Source: Microbacterium trichothecenolyticum
GTDB taxonomy: Bacteria > Actinomycetota > Actinomycetes > Actinomycetales > Microbacteriaceae
NCBI RefSeq assembly: GCF_030818955.1
Contig: NZ_JAUTBF010000001.1
Location: forward strand, 496,001 to 560,000
Direction: 5' to 3'
Length of the DNA: 64,000 nt
The notes under the pieces were generated by a model. It did not search any database. It saw nothing but the letters and a program-made list of their open reading frames with translations, and was not told the origin of the DNA. Each line of letters begins with the position of its first letter. Position 1 is the stretch's first letter. Positions 27,925 to 35,683 of the stretch are shown piece after piece. A program made the position numbers and the translations under genes.

Positions 27925-28435
27925 TTACGGGGTGGGCGACGGTGACGGCGAGGCCGTGGCATCCGTCGCCGACGTGCACACGGCGCCCCGTGGCGGTGAG
28001 GTAGTCGCGGATGAGCGGACCGAGGGCCTGGGCGACGTCGGCGCTGCTGGCGGCCTGGTAGTCGAGGAACACCTGCACCGCGGGCTGACGGCCGAACGTG
28101 GTGAGGGTGTACCGGTTGTCGGCCGCCTGCGACTCGTCGACGAGCCAGTCCACGCCGTCGAACGACCGGCAGGGCAGCGTCGAGGGGGCCGGGGCCTCGA
28201 GTCCGCAGGTCATGAGAAAGGATGCCGGATTGCCCCACGCTCCGGTCGCCTGCGCGTCGGTCCAGCGGCGCTCCTGCCCCGAGATCGTCTTCGGCAGGCG
28301 GGCGACGATCTCGGCACAGGCCGGGTCGTTCGCGAGCTTCGCGGGCTGCATCGCGACCGTCGTGCTGCAGGCCGCGAGTCCCGGGAGGAGGGCGACGGTG
28401 GCGATCAACGCGAGGATCCGGGAAGAGCGGGGCAC
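27925..28435 (-). pseudogene. DUF3515 lipoprotein, probable frameshift near its 3' end
   Basis: GTG 28435 starts a lipoprotein signal ending LPGLAAC, then the DUF3515 core: NDPACAEIVARLP, RRWTDAQATGAWGNPASFLMTCG and VDWLVDESQ. After TATGRR the frame runs on without a stop deep into ddl and gpsA antisense. Removing one base at about 27979-27981 gives the ending RRCTSATDATASPSPSPTP and TAA at 27927-27925, a typical Ser/Pro tail of about 169 aa total that fits the convergent spacing. DUF3515 proteins are exported actinobacterial proteins of unknown role, commonly beside ddl and thiL. Confidence 0.7.
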
Positions 28436-28448
28436 CCGTCCAGGCTAA

Positions 28449-28454
28449 TAGCGT
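28449..28454 (+). promoter_or_regulatory. -10 hexamer of thiL, leaderless layout
   Basis: TAGCGT lies exactly six bases before the GTG of thiL, so transcription should begin at or next to the start codon. Confidence 0.5.
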
Positions 28455-28460
28455 GGGAGC

Positions 28461-29465
28461 GTGACCGACGCCGAGACCACCCGTGAGACCACCGTGGGAG
28501 AACTGTCCGAGGGACAGATCCTCCGCGGCATCCTGGACCGCCTTCCGCCGTCGACGGCGCTCGTGGGCCCCGGCGACGACGCGGCGGTGCTCGCCGTGCC
28601 CGACGGTCGCGTGGTCGCGACGACCGACACGCTCGTGCACGGCCCGGACTTTCGGCTGGCGTGGTCGTCGGCGCACGACCTGGGCTTCAAGGCGGCTGCG
28701 GTCAACCTTTCCGATGTCGCGGCGATGGGCGCCCGGCCGGTCGCGCTGCTCGTCGCCCTCGCGATGCCCGACGCCACCCCCGTCTCGTTCGTACGGGGTT
28801 TCGCCGACGGCCTGGCCGCGGCGTGCGCCGAGCTCGCGCCCGGCTGCGCCGTCGAGGGCGGCGACCTCACCGTCTCGGACACCCTGACCATCGCCGTGAC
28901 GGCACTCGGCTCGCTCGACGGTCGTGAGCCGGTGCGGCGCTCGGGGGCGCGGGTGGGCGACGGCGTCTACGTCATCGGTGAGCTGGGGCAGGCGGCGCGC
29001 GGACTCGACGTGCTGTTCCGGCGGTTCACGGATGCCGAGGGTGCCCCCGTCGCGCTCACGGCCGAGGCTCGCGCCGACCTGTCGCCCGCCGACGCGCACG
29101 CCTTGTCGCGTCAACTCACCCCGCACCCGCCGATCGCCGATGCCCTGCGGGCAGCCGCTGCGGGGGCGACGGCCATGATGGACATCTCGGACGGTCTGGC
29201 CCTCGACGCCACCCGGCTCGCGGATGCGTCCGAGGTGACGATCGCGTTCGCTTCGGCGGCCCTCGGAGACGACGCGGCGCTGGCCCTCGGCGGGGGAGAG
29301 GACCACGGTTTCCTCGTGACCTTCCCCGCGGATGCCGTCCCCCTCGGCCGCCGAGTGGGCACGGTTGAGGCGCGCGGAGCCGACGCGATCACGGTCGACG
29401 GGCGCGCGTGGACCGGGCGCGCCGGATGGGACCCGTACCGCGACTGGGACGCGGGGCGCGGCTGA
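28461..29465 (+). CDS. thiL: Thiamine-phosphate kinase
   Basis: This 334-aa PurM/AIR-synthase-like kinase converts thiamine phosphate to thiamine diphosphate with ATP. Visible are VGPGDDAAVLAVPDGRVVATTDTLV (metal-binding Asp cluster), HDLGFKAAAVNLSDVAAMGA, EGGDLTVSD, MDISDGLALDATRLA and the late GGGEDHGFLVTF. GTG 28461 has no clear Shine-Dalgarno and sits six bases after TAGCGT. No TPP riboswitch is present upstream. Confidence 0.94.
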   Translation: MTDAETTRETTVGELSEGQILRGILDRLPPSTALVGPGDDAAVLAVPDGRVVATTDTLVHGPDFRLAWSSAHDLGFKAAAVNLSDVAAMGARPVALLVALAMPDATPVSFVRGFADGLAAACAELAPGCAVEGGDLTVSDTLTIAVTALGSLDGREPVRRSGARVGDGVYVIGELGQAARGLDVLFRRFTDAEGAPVALTAEARADLSPADAHALSRQLTPHPPIADALRAAAAGATAMMDISDGLALDATRLADASEVTIAFASAALGDDAALALGGGEDHGFLVTFPADAVPLGRRVGTVEARGADAITVDGRAWTGRAGWDPYRDWDAGRG

Positions 29466-29491
29466 GTCGGGGTGGGGACGTCGGGGCCGGG

Positions 29492-30055
29492 TCAGTCCCG
29501 GGGACGGCCCCACCACATCGTCGTGTCGCCGTACGCCCGGTCGCGCTCCGCCACGAGACCGGCGGTGGCCCACGCCGGTGCCGCGGAGCGCGTGGCCCGT
29601 TCCACGATCACCGTGGCGTCGGGGCTCAGACGCGGCGCGAGCGCGACCAGGGCCCGCGTGAGCTCGTCGTCGCCGATGTCGTACGGGGGGTCGAGGAAGA
29701 CGAGGTCCCACTCAGCGCCGGATGCCGCGAGGTACGTCGACACGTTCGCCCGGTGCACCCGCGCGGGCGCGGCCACACCCGCGGTTCGCACGCGCTCGGC
29801 GTTGTTGCGGATGAGGGCTGCAGCGGGGGCGGAGAGCTCGACGAGGTCGGCCGACGCCGCGCCGCGGCTGAGGCTCTCGAGGCCCAGAGCGCCGGAGCCG
29901 GCGTACAGATCGGCGACGCGCGCGTCGTCGAGCAGTCCGGCCGCCTCCAGCGCGCCGAACAGTGACTCGCGCACACGGTCGCTCGTGGGGCGCGTGCCTT
30001 TCGGGGGGACATCGAGCACGGTGCCGCCGGCGCGGCCGGAGATGATGCGCGTCAC
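29492..30055 (-). CDS. rsmD: 16S rRNA guanine-966 N2-methyltransferase
   Basis: This 187-aa SAM-dependent methyltransferase modifies G966 of 16S rRNA. The opening is MTRIISGRAGGTVLDVPPKGTRPTSDRVRESLFGAL. The SAM-binding motif is VADLYAGSGALGLESLSRGA and the catalytic motif is DPPYDIG. GTG 30055 is divergent from recG, whose start is 122 bases away. It lies in the conserved rsmD-recG-coaD neighbourhood. Confidence 0.93.
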   Translation of the reverse strand: MTRIISGRAGGTVLDVPPKGTRPTSDRVRESLFGALEAAGLLDDARVADLYAGSGALGLESLSRGAASADLVELSAPAAALIRNNAERVRTAGVAAPARVHRANVSTYLAASGAEWDLVFLDPPYDIGDDELTRALVALAPRLSPDATVIVERATRSAAPAWATAGLVAERDRAYGDTTMWWGRPRD

Positions 30056-30165
30056 CGTCTCAGCCTAGGGTCCCAGATGCCGGGGAGCAGCGCGAGCGAG
30101 GGGTGGGGGCGCCGCGGCTCGCGGACCGAGGCACCCGGTGATCGGGCCATGTCGGTGGCCCTCCC

Positions 30166-30171
30166 TAGACT
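30166..30171 (+). promoter_or_regulatory. -10 hexamer of recG, leaderless layout
   Basis: TAGACT is followed by CGGTGC and then the ATG of recG. The six-base spacing and absence of a ribosome site indicate a leaderless mRNA. Confidence 0.5.
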
Positions 30172-30177
30172 CGGTGC

Positions 30178-32352
30178 ATGCCCGGTCTTTCGCTCGCGTC
30201 CCGTCTCGACGGCGCCATCGGTGGGAAGACGGCGGCGGCTTTCGACCGCGCCTTCGGCATGAAGACCGTGGGCGAGCTGCTCGAGCACTATCCGCGGCGC
30301 TATGCCCGTCGTGGCGAACTGACCCCGATCTCGACCCTGCCCCTGGGGGAGCCGGTGACCATCGTCGCCGAGGTCGTCAGCGCGAACGAACGGCGTATGC
30401 AGAACCGTCGCGGCTCCCTGCTCGAGGTCGTCATCAGCGACGGTGACGGACGCATGTCCCTCACCTTCTTCAACCAGCCGTGGCGTCTGAAAGAGCTCGC
30501 CCCCGGTCGGCGGGGGATCTTCTCGGGCAAGGTCGGTGAATACCGTCGGCAGACGCAGCTCACCAATCCCGACTACGAACTGTTCGACGACATCGCCGAG
30601 GCGCGTGCCGAGGCCGAGGTGACGGCCAAACGCCCGATCCCGATCTATCCGGCCACGAGCACCGTGCCCAGCCCGCTCGTGCAGAAGACGATCGCGCTCG
30701 TGCTCGACGGCCTGGGCGAGGTCGACGACCCGCTCCCCGACGATCTGCGCGCCCGCCGGGGCTTGCTCCCTGCACGCAGGGCGCTCGAGCAGATCCACCG
30801 CCCCGAGAACGACGACGACATCCCTCCCGCGGTCGCCACCCTGCGCATGCAGGAGGCTTTCGTCCTGCAGACCGCGCTCTTGCAGCAGCGGCAGTTCGTG
30901 CGCGCTCTGTCGGCGACGAAGCGACCCGCCGCGCCCGGCGGGCTGCTCGAGCGCTTCGACCGCATCCTCCCCTTCGACCTCACCCCCGATCAGCGCAGTG
31001 TGGGGGAGCGCATCGCCGCCGACATGGTGGGCGACTGGCCGATGAACCGGTTGGTGCAGGGCGAAGTCGGTTCGGGCAAGACGCTCGTCGCCCTCCGAGC
31101 GATGCTGCAGGTAGCCGAGTCGGGCGGGCAGTGCGCCCTCATCGCGCCCACAGAGGTGCTCGCCGCCCAGCACCTGCGCTCGATCGCACGCATGCTCGGC
31201 CCCGAACTCGCGCCCGAGCTCATGCCCACGCTTCTCACCGGGCAGCTCCCCGCCGCCGAGCGTCGCAAGGCCGCCCTGCGGGTCGCGTCCGGCCAGGCCC
31301 GGATCGTCGTGGGCACGCACGCCCTTCTCAGCGCGACGACGACCTTCGCCGACCTCGGCTTCGTGGTCGTCGACGAGCAGCACCGCTTCGGCGTCGACCA
31401 GCGCGAGGCGCTGCGGTCGAAGGGCGATTCGCCGCACACGCTCGTGCTCACGGCCACCCCTATTCCCCGCACGGTCGCCATGACGGTCTTCGGCGACCTC
31501 GACGTGTCGACGATCCGCACCATGCCGGCCGGGCGTGCCGGCATCCAGACCTTCGTCGCCCCGCTGGCCGAGAAGCCGAGCTGGTTCGCGCGCGTGTGGG
31601 ATCGTGTCGCCGAAGAGGTACGCATCGGTCGGCAGGCCTTCGTGGTCTGCGCGGCCATCGACGCCGAGCAACTCACCGCAGACGACAAGAGCGACGAGCC
31701 GGCCGACGCACCGGCGGCTGCCGCCGAGAGCGCTCGCACCCGGTGGGGTGTCGTGCAGGTCGAGGCGCTGCTGTCGCGGCTGCCCGCGTTCGCCGACATC
31801 CGGGTCGAGATCCTGCACGGCAAGATGCCCGCTGACGAGAAAGACGCGGTCATGCAGGCGTTCGCGCGCGGTGAGATCGACGTGCTCGTCGCGACCACCG
31901 TCATCGAGGTGGGTGTGGATGTGCCGAACGCCTCGACGATGGTCATCCTCGAGGCCGATCGTTTCGGGGTGTCGCAGTTGCACCAGCTGCGCGGGCGCGT
32001 CGGTCGTGGGGGTCTCCCCGGGCTGTGTCTGCTGGTCACCGAGGCGTCTCCCGGGTCGTCGTCGCGCTCGCGGGTCGAGGCGGTCGCGAGCACGCTCGAC
32101 GGCTTCGCCCTGGCCGAGGTCGATCTCGAACTCCGCGGCGAGGGCGATGTGCTCGGCGGGGCGCAGTCGGGGGCGCGGTCGTCGCTGCGGCTGCTGCGCG
32201 TCGTGACCGACGCCGATCTCATCACCGAAGCGCGGGCCGAGGGAGAACGCCTGCTCGCCGACGACCCCGCCCTGCAGCGGCATCCCGGACTCGCGGCGGC
32301 CCTCGAACGGCGCGTCGGTGTCGAAGAGCGGGCCGCTCTCGCCAAGTCGTGA
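30178..32352 (+). CDS. recG: ATP-dependent DNA helicase RecG
   Basis: This 724-aa SF2 helicase reverses stalled forks and moves Holliday junctions. The N-terminal wedge (OB-fold) lies at about 60-150, then Walker A GEVGSGKT near residues 295-302, the DEQH box in VVVDEQHRFGVDQREALRSKG, TATPIPRT (motif III), VATTVIEVGVDVPNAS (motif V) and QLHQLRGRVGRGG (motif VI). The C-terminal TRG-type region is present. A short Asp/Ala-rich insert lies between the helicase lobes. Length is normal. Confidence 0.97.
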   Translation: MPGLSLASRLDGAIGGKTAAAFDRAFGMKTVGELLEHYPRRYARRGELTPISTLPLGEPVTIVAEVVSANERRMQNRRGSLLEVVISDGDGRMSLTFFNQPWRLKELAPGRRGIFSGKVGEYRRQTQLTNPDYELFDDIAEARAEAEVTAKRPIPIYPATSTVPSPLVQKTIALVLDGLGEVDDPLPDDLRARRGLLPARRALEQIHRPENDDDIPPAVATLRMQEAFVLQTALLQQRQFVRALSATKRPAAPGGLLERFDRILPFDLTPDQRSVGERIAADMVGDWPMNRLVQGEVGSGKTLVALRAMLQVAESGGQCALIAPTEVLAAQHLRSIARMLGPELAPELMPTLLTGQLPAAERRKAALRVASGQARIVVGTHALLSATTTFADLGFVVVDEQHRFGVDQREALRSKGDSPHTLVLTATPIPRTVAMTVFGDLDVSTIRTMPAGRAGIQTFVAPLAEKPSWFARVWDRVAEEVRIGRQAFVVCAAIDAEQLTADDKSDEPADAPAAAAESARTRWGVVQVEALLSRLPAFADIRVEILHGKMPADEKDAVMQAFARGEIDVLVATTVIEVGVDVPNASTMVILEADRFGVSQLHQLRGRVGRGGLPGLCLLVTEASPGSSSRSRVEAVASTLDGFALAEVDLELRGEGDVLGGAQSGARSSLRLLRVVTDADLITEARAEGERLLADDPALQRHPGLAAALERRVGVEERAALAKS

Positions 32353-32381
32353 GTGCCGGAGCCGTCGCGGGCCGTCGTCGG

Positions 32382-32387
32382 TAGGCT
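32382..32387 (+). promoter_or_regulatory. -10 hexamer of coaD, leaderless layout
   Basis: TAGGCT, then GGCCGC, then ATG 32394. The six-base spacing without a Shine-Dalgarno marks a leaderless start. Confidence 0.5.
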
Positions 32388-32393
32388 GGCCGC

Positions 32394-32891
32394 ATGGACC
32401 CCCGGATCGCCGTCGTGCCCGGCTCGTTCGACCCGCCCACGCTCGGTCACCTCGACGTGATCCGTCGGGCCGCCGGTCTGTTCGACCAGCTGCACGTGCT
32501 CGTCGTGCACAACCCCGGCAAAGCGGCCATGCTGCCGATCGCCCAACGGCAGTCGTTGCTCGAGCAGTCCATCAGCGAGGCGGGCATCGAGGGCGACGTC
32601 ATGGTCGCGACCTGGAGCGTGGGGCTGCTCGTCGACTACGCCACCGGAGTGAACGCCCGGGTTCTGGTCAAAGGCATTCGCTCGCAGGTGGATGTCGCGT
32701 ACGAGACGCCCATGGCGATCGTCAATCGCGACCTCGCGCACGTCGAGACGGTGTTCCTGCTTCCCGACCCGTCGCACGCGCTCGTGTCCAGTTCGCTCGT
32801 GCGTCAGGTGGCCGGCCTCGGCGGCGACGTCTCGCCATACGTTCCGCCCGCCGTGGCGCGCTTCCTCGACACCGAGCGGCGCGACGTCTGA
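32394..32891 (+). CDS. coaD: Phosphopantetheine adenylyltransferase
   Basis: This 165-aa enzyme of coenzyme A synthesis joins 4'-phosphopantetheine and ATP to form dephospho-CoA. The nucleotidyltransferase motif is [19 protein letters not shown] (T/HxGH), followed by [15 protein letters not shown] and the ISSS-like [18 protein letters not shown]. It is slightly longer than the E. coli enzyme and typical for actinobacteria. Confidence 0.96.
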   Translation: MDPRIAVVPGSFDPPTLGHLDVIRRAAGLFDQLHVLVVHNPGKAAMLPIAQRQSLLEQSISEAGIEGDVMVATWSVGLLVDYATGVNARVLVKGIRSQVDVAYETPMAIVNRDLAHVETVFLLPDPSHALVSSSLVRQVAGLGGDVSPYVPPAVARFLDTERRDV

Positions 32892-33225
32892 CGCGAGTCG
32901 CCGTCGCCCGCGTTCCGCGGAGGGGCGCGGGGCGGGGGTGGCTGCGGCGTTGTGGTGGTGAGGCGTTGAGGCGTTGAGGCAGCGCCGGTGCCGATGCGGG
33001 GTCGGCGGTGTCGCGTCGGCGCTGCCGCGTCGGCCCTCACGCCTCAGCCCCCGTGTGCTGCTCCAGCGCAACGGCTTCGGGACACGCGGTAGCCCGGCGG
33101 ACGGTCGCGCGTCCGCCGCGCGTCGTGCGAACGCCGCGGCACCTGCCCCGCGCTGCGGCACCCGCCCCGCGTCGCCCCGCGCCGCCCGGCCCTCGTCCAG
33201 GGGCACGCGGGTAGCATGGACGACC
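32892..33225. other. GC-rich intergenic region with short tandem and inverted repeats
   Basis: No gene is convincing in these 334 bases. It holds the tandem octamer GAGGCGTT (32960-32967 and 32968-32975, then GAGGC) and a 10-base inverted repeat GGCAGCGCCG (32978-32987)/CGGCGCTGCC (33017-33026). The flanks of that inverted repeat are also loosely complementary, so a long imperfect hairpin is possible. A TAGCAT at 33212-33217 is the probable -10 of yceD. Confidence 0.5.
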
Positions 33226-33786
33226 GTGAGAACCCACCGTCCCGGCCCCTTCCAGCTCCCCGTGCGCGACATCGAGCGCAAGCCCGGTGAGATGCGCGAG
33301 CACAGCCTCGAGATCCCCGCACCCGAGAAGTGGGGCGAGGGTCTCGTCTCCGTTCCCGAGGCTGAGCCGCTCGAGCTCGAGGTCCGCCTGGAGTCGGTGC
33401 ACGAGGGCATCCTCGTCTCCGGAACGGTCGACTCCACCGCCACCGGCGTGTGCGGACGCTGCCTGATCGACATCGAAGAGCCTGTCGAAGTCGAGTTCCA
33501 GGAACTTTTCGCGTATCCTGGGCATGAAGCGAGTGACTTCGACGTTCAAGACGACCACGTGGATCTTGAAAATCTGGTCCGGGATGCCATTGTCCTGTCG
33601 CTTCCGTTCCAGCCGGTGTGTCAGCCGGACTGCCCCGGGCTCGACCCGATCACGGGCGAGAAGCTGACGGAAAGCCCCGGCGACACGGAGCGAACGTCCG
33701 TTGATCCTCGATGGGCTGCGCTCCAGCAGTACACCCCAGACGACGGCGATGCGCTCCGCGCCGCCCCCAAGACAGAGAAGAGCTAG
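33226..33786 (+). CDS. yceD: YceD family (DUF177) protein
   Basis: The protein has 186 aa. The DUF177 fold includes the metal-site-like cysteines [18 protein letters not shown] and [13 protein letters not shown]. It is almost always encoded directly before rpmF (L32), as here, three bases apart. A role in 23S rRNA or ribosome assembly is suggested for the family. GTG 33226 follows TAGCAT at eight bases and lacks a clear ribosome site. The C-terminus is an acidic, low-complexity tail. Confidence 0.9.
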   Translation: MRTHRPGPFQLPVRDIERKPGEMREHSLEIPAPEKWGEGLVSVPEAEPLELEVRLESVHEGILVSGTVDSTATGVCGRCLIDIEEPVEVEFQELFAYPGHEASDFDVQDDHVDLENLVRDAIVLSLPFQPVCQPDCPGLDPITGEKLTESPGDTERTSVDPRWAALQQYTPDDGDALRAAPKTEKS

Positions 33787-33788
33787 TC

Positions 33789-33998
33789 ATGGCAGGTAAC
33801 CCCCCGAAGCGGAAGGTCTCCCGCTCCAACACCCGCTCGCGCCGCGCGCAGTGGAAGGCCGAAGCCCCCGCGCTGGTCAAGACCATCGAGAACGGCAAGG
33901 TCGTCTACAGCCGCCCCCACCAGGCGAAGGTCGTCACCGACTCGCAGGGCACCGAGCTCTTCCTCGAGTACAAGGGCCGCAAGGTCGCCGACGTCTGA
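33789..33998 (+). CDS. rpmF: 50S ribosomal protein L32
   Basis: This 69-aa basic ribosomal protein opens [20 protein letters not shown], followed by [12 protein letters not shown]. It has none of the four cysteines of zinc-ribbon L32 proteins, so it is the zinc-independent (C-minus) form. It is coupled to yceD upstream and lies ten bases before rnc. Confidence 0.92.
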   Translation: MAGNPPKRKVSRSNTRSRRAQWKAEAPALVKTIENGKVVYSRPHQAKVVTDSQGTELFLEYKGRKVADV

Positions 33999-34008
33999 TC
34001 GGCGCTTC

Positions 34009-34701
34009 GTGACGCGTAACACCACCGAGCGCTCCGCGCTCACCGAGAAGCTCGGGGTCGATATCGACCCCGAGCTTCTTTCGCTCGCCCTGACGCACCG
34101 CTCGTACGCGTACGAGAACGGGGCGATCCCGCACAACGAACGCCTCGAGTTCCTCGGCGACTCCGTCCTGGGCCAAGCGGTCACGGTACGCCTGTTCACC
34201 CGGCATCCCGATCTCGATGAGGGCAGCCTCGCCAAGCGGCGCGCCAGCGTCGTCTCGACTCTCGCCCTGGCTGAGGTCGCTCGCGGTATCGGTCTGGGCG
34301 ATCACGTGCGCCTGGGGCGAGGCGAGATCCTCACCGGGGGGCGCGACAAGGACTCGATCCTCGCCGACACGATGGAGGCCCTGATCGGGGCGACCTATCT
34401 GTCGGCGGGACCCGAAGCCGCGACGGCCATGGTGCTGCGCCTCGTCGAGCCGCTGCTCGCCGACCCCGAGCGCTACGGCGCGGCGATGGACCCCAAGACG
34501 AGCCTGCAAGAGATCGCTGCGCGCCAGGGCCTCGCCGCCCCCGCCTACGCAGTCGTAGCCACCGGTCCCGATCACGACCGGCGCTTCACGGCGACCGTCA
34601 CGGTGGGAGATCTGGCGACGACCGGCGAGGGCACCAGTAAGAAGCAGGCCGAGATGGCCGCAGCGCTCTCCGCGTGGCGCGAACTCGACGCGCGTGCCTG
34701 A
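34009..34701 (+). CDS. rnc: Ribonuclease III
   Basis: This 230-aa double-strand-specific RNase processes rRNA and structured mRNAs. The catalytic signature is NERLEFLGDSVLG near residue 44, followed by DTMEALIGATYLSAG with the second acidic pair. A C-terminal dsRNA-binding domain is seen (DPKTSLQEIAARQG ... GTSKKQAEMAAALSAW). GTG 34009 is in the ribosomal operon and the 3' end overlaps mutM by eight bases. Confidence 0.96.
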   Translation: MTRNTTERSALTEKLGVDIDPELLSLALTHRSYAYENGAIPHNERLEFLGDSVLGQAVTVRLFTRHPDLDEGSLAKRRASVVSTLALAEVARGIGLGDHVRLGRGEILTGGRDKDSILADTMEALIGATYLSAGPEAATAMVLRLVEPLLADPERYGAAMDPKTSLQEIAARQGLAAPAYAVVATGPDHDRRFTATVTVGDLATTGEGTSKKQAEMAAALSAWRELDARA

Positions 34702-35584
34702 GCTCCCCGAGGTGGAGGTCGTCCGTGCGGGCCTCGAACCGGCCGTCACCGGAGCGCTCATCGCCTCTGTAGACGTGCGCGACGACCGCGCCCTCACACG
34801 GCACACCGGGGGAGCGGCGCATTTCGAGGCGGAGCTCACGGGCCGGCGGATCCGCGCAGCCGTTCGCCGAGGCAAATTCCTGTGGATGCCAGTGGCCGAC
34901 GACGAAGCCGTCGTCACTCATCTCGGTATGAGCGGCCAGATGCTGCTGCGGGCGCCCGGATCTCCGGAGGAGCGCCATGAGCGCATCCGTATCGAACTGG
35001 AGCACCCCCTGCACGGCGCGTTATCGGTCGTGTTCGCCGACCAGCGCACGTTCGGGTCGCTCGCACTCGACGCCTTGGTGGCCACGCCCGACGGCGCCGC
35101 CGCGGGTCGCGGTTCCGACCTCGCGAAAGTGCCCACCCAGGTCGCCCACATCGCCCGCGATCCCCTCGACCCCGCCTTCAGCGATGCGCGCTTCCGCGCG
35201 CGGATGGCCGGCACCTCATCTGCCGTCAAGCGTGTGCTGCTCGATCAGACCGTGGCCAGCGGTATCGGCAACATCTATGCCGACGAGTCGTTGTGGGCGG
35301 CGCGGATCCACCCCGAGACCCCCGGATCCGCTCTGCCGACGCGGGCGGTCAACCGCCTCCTCGGCGAGGTGCGGGCGGTGCTGGAGAAGGCGCTGGCCGA
35401 GGGCGGCACGAGCTTCGACGCGCAATACGTCAACGTCAACGGTCAGGCCGGGTACTTCGCGCACTCGCTGAACGCGTACGGGCGCACGGGTCAGCCGTGC
35501 CCGCGCTGCGGGCGGCCGATCGTGCGCGTGTCGTTCATGAACCGGTCCAGCCATTTCTGCCCGAGGTGTCAGCGCTTGCGCTGA
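34694..35584 (+). CDS. mutM: Formamidopyrimidine-DNA glycosylase
   Basis: This 296-aa bifunctional glycosylase/lyase removes 8-oxoguanine. The N-terminal proline nucleophile is intact (MPELPEVEVVRAGLEP), the H2TH domain includes SGIGNIYADESLWAARIHP, and the zinc finger is PCPRCGRPIVRVSFMNRSSHFCPRCQ. GTG 34694 lies inside rnc. It is the last gene of the conserved block before the accessory insertion. Confidence 0.97.
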   Translation: MPELPEVEVVRAGLEPAVTGALIASVDVRDDRALTRHTGGAAHFEAELTGRRIRAAVRRGKFLWMPVADDEAVVTHLGMSGQMLLRAPGSPEERHERIRIELEHPLHGALSVVFADQRTFGSLALDALVATPDGAAAGRGSDLAKVPTQVAHIARDPLDPAFSDARFRARMAGTSSAVKRVLLDQTVASGIGNIYADESLWAARIHPETPGSALPTRAVNRLLGEVRAVLEKALAEGGTSFDAQYVNVNGQAGYFAHSLNAYGRTGQPCPRCGRPIVRVSFMNRSSHFCPRCQRLR

Positions 35585-35683
35585 TTCGCGAGGATCTGAG
35601 TCGGCGGGTGGGAAGAGTCGCTTAGGCTGAGAGCTGTGCCGCGTTTGTAGCGCGATCGAGGTCGAACTTTAGGGGGGGCAACG

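Noticed and set aside
32960..32980. GAGGCGTT octamer repeats as a replication-origin iteron set
   Set aside because: There are only two full copies, no DnaA boxes, and no replication gene nearby.
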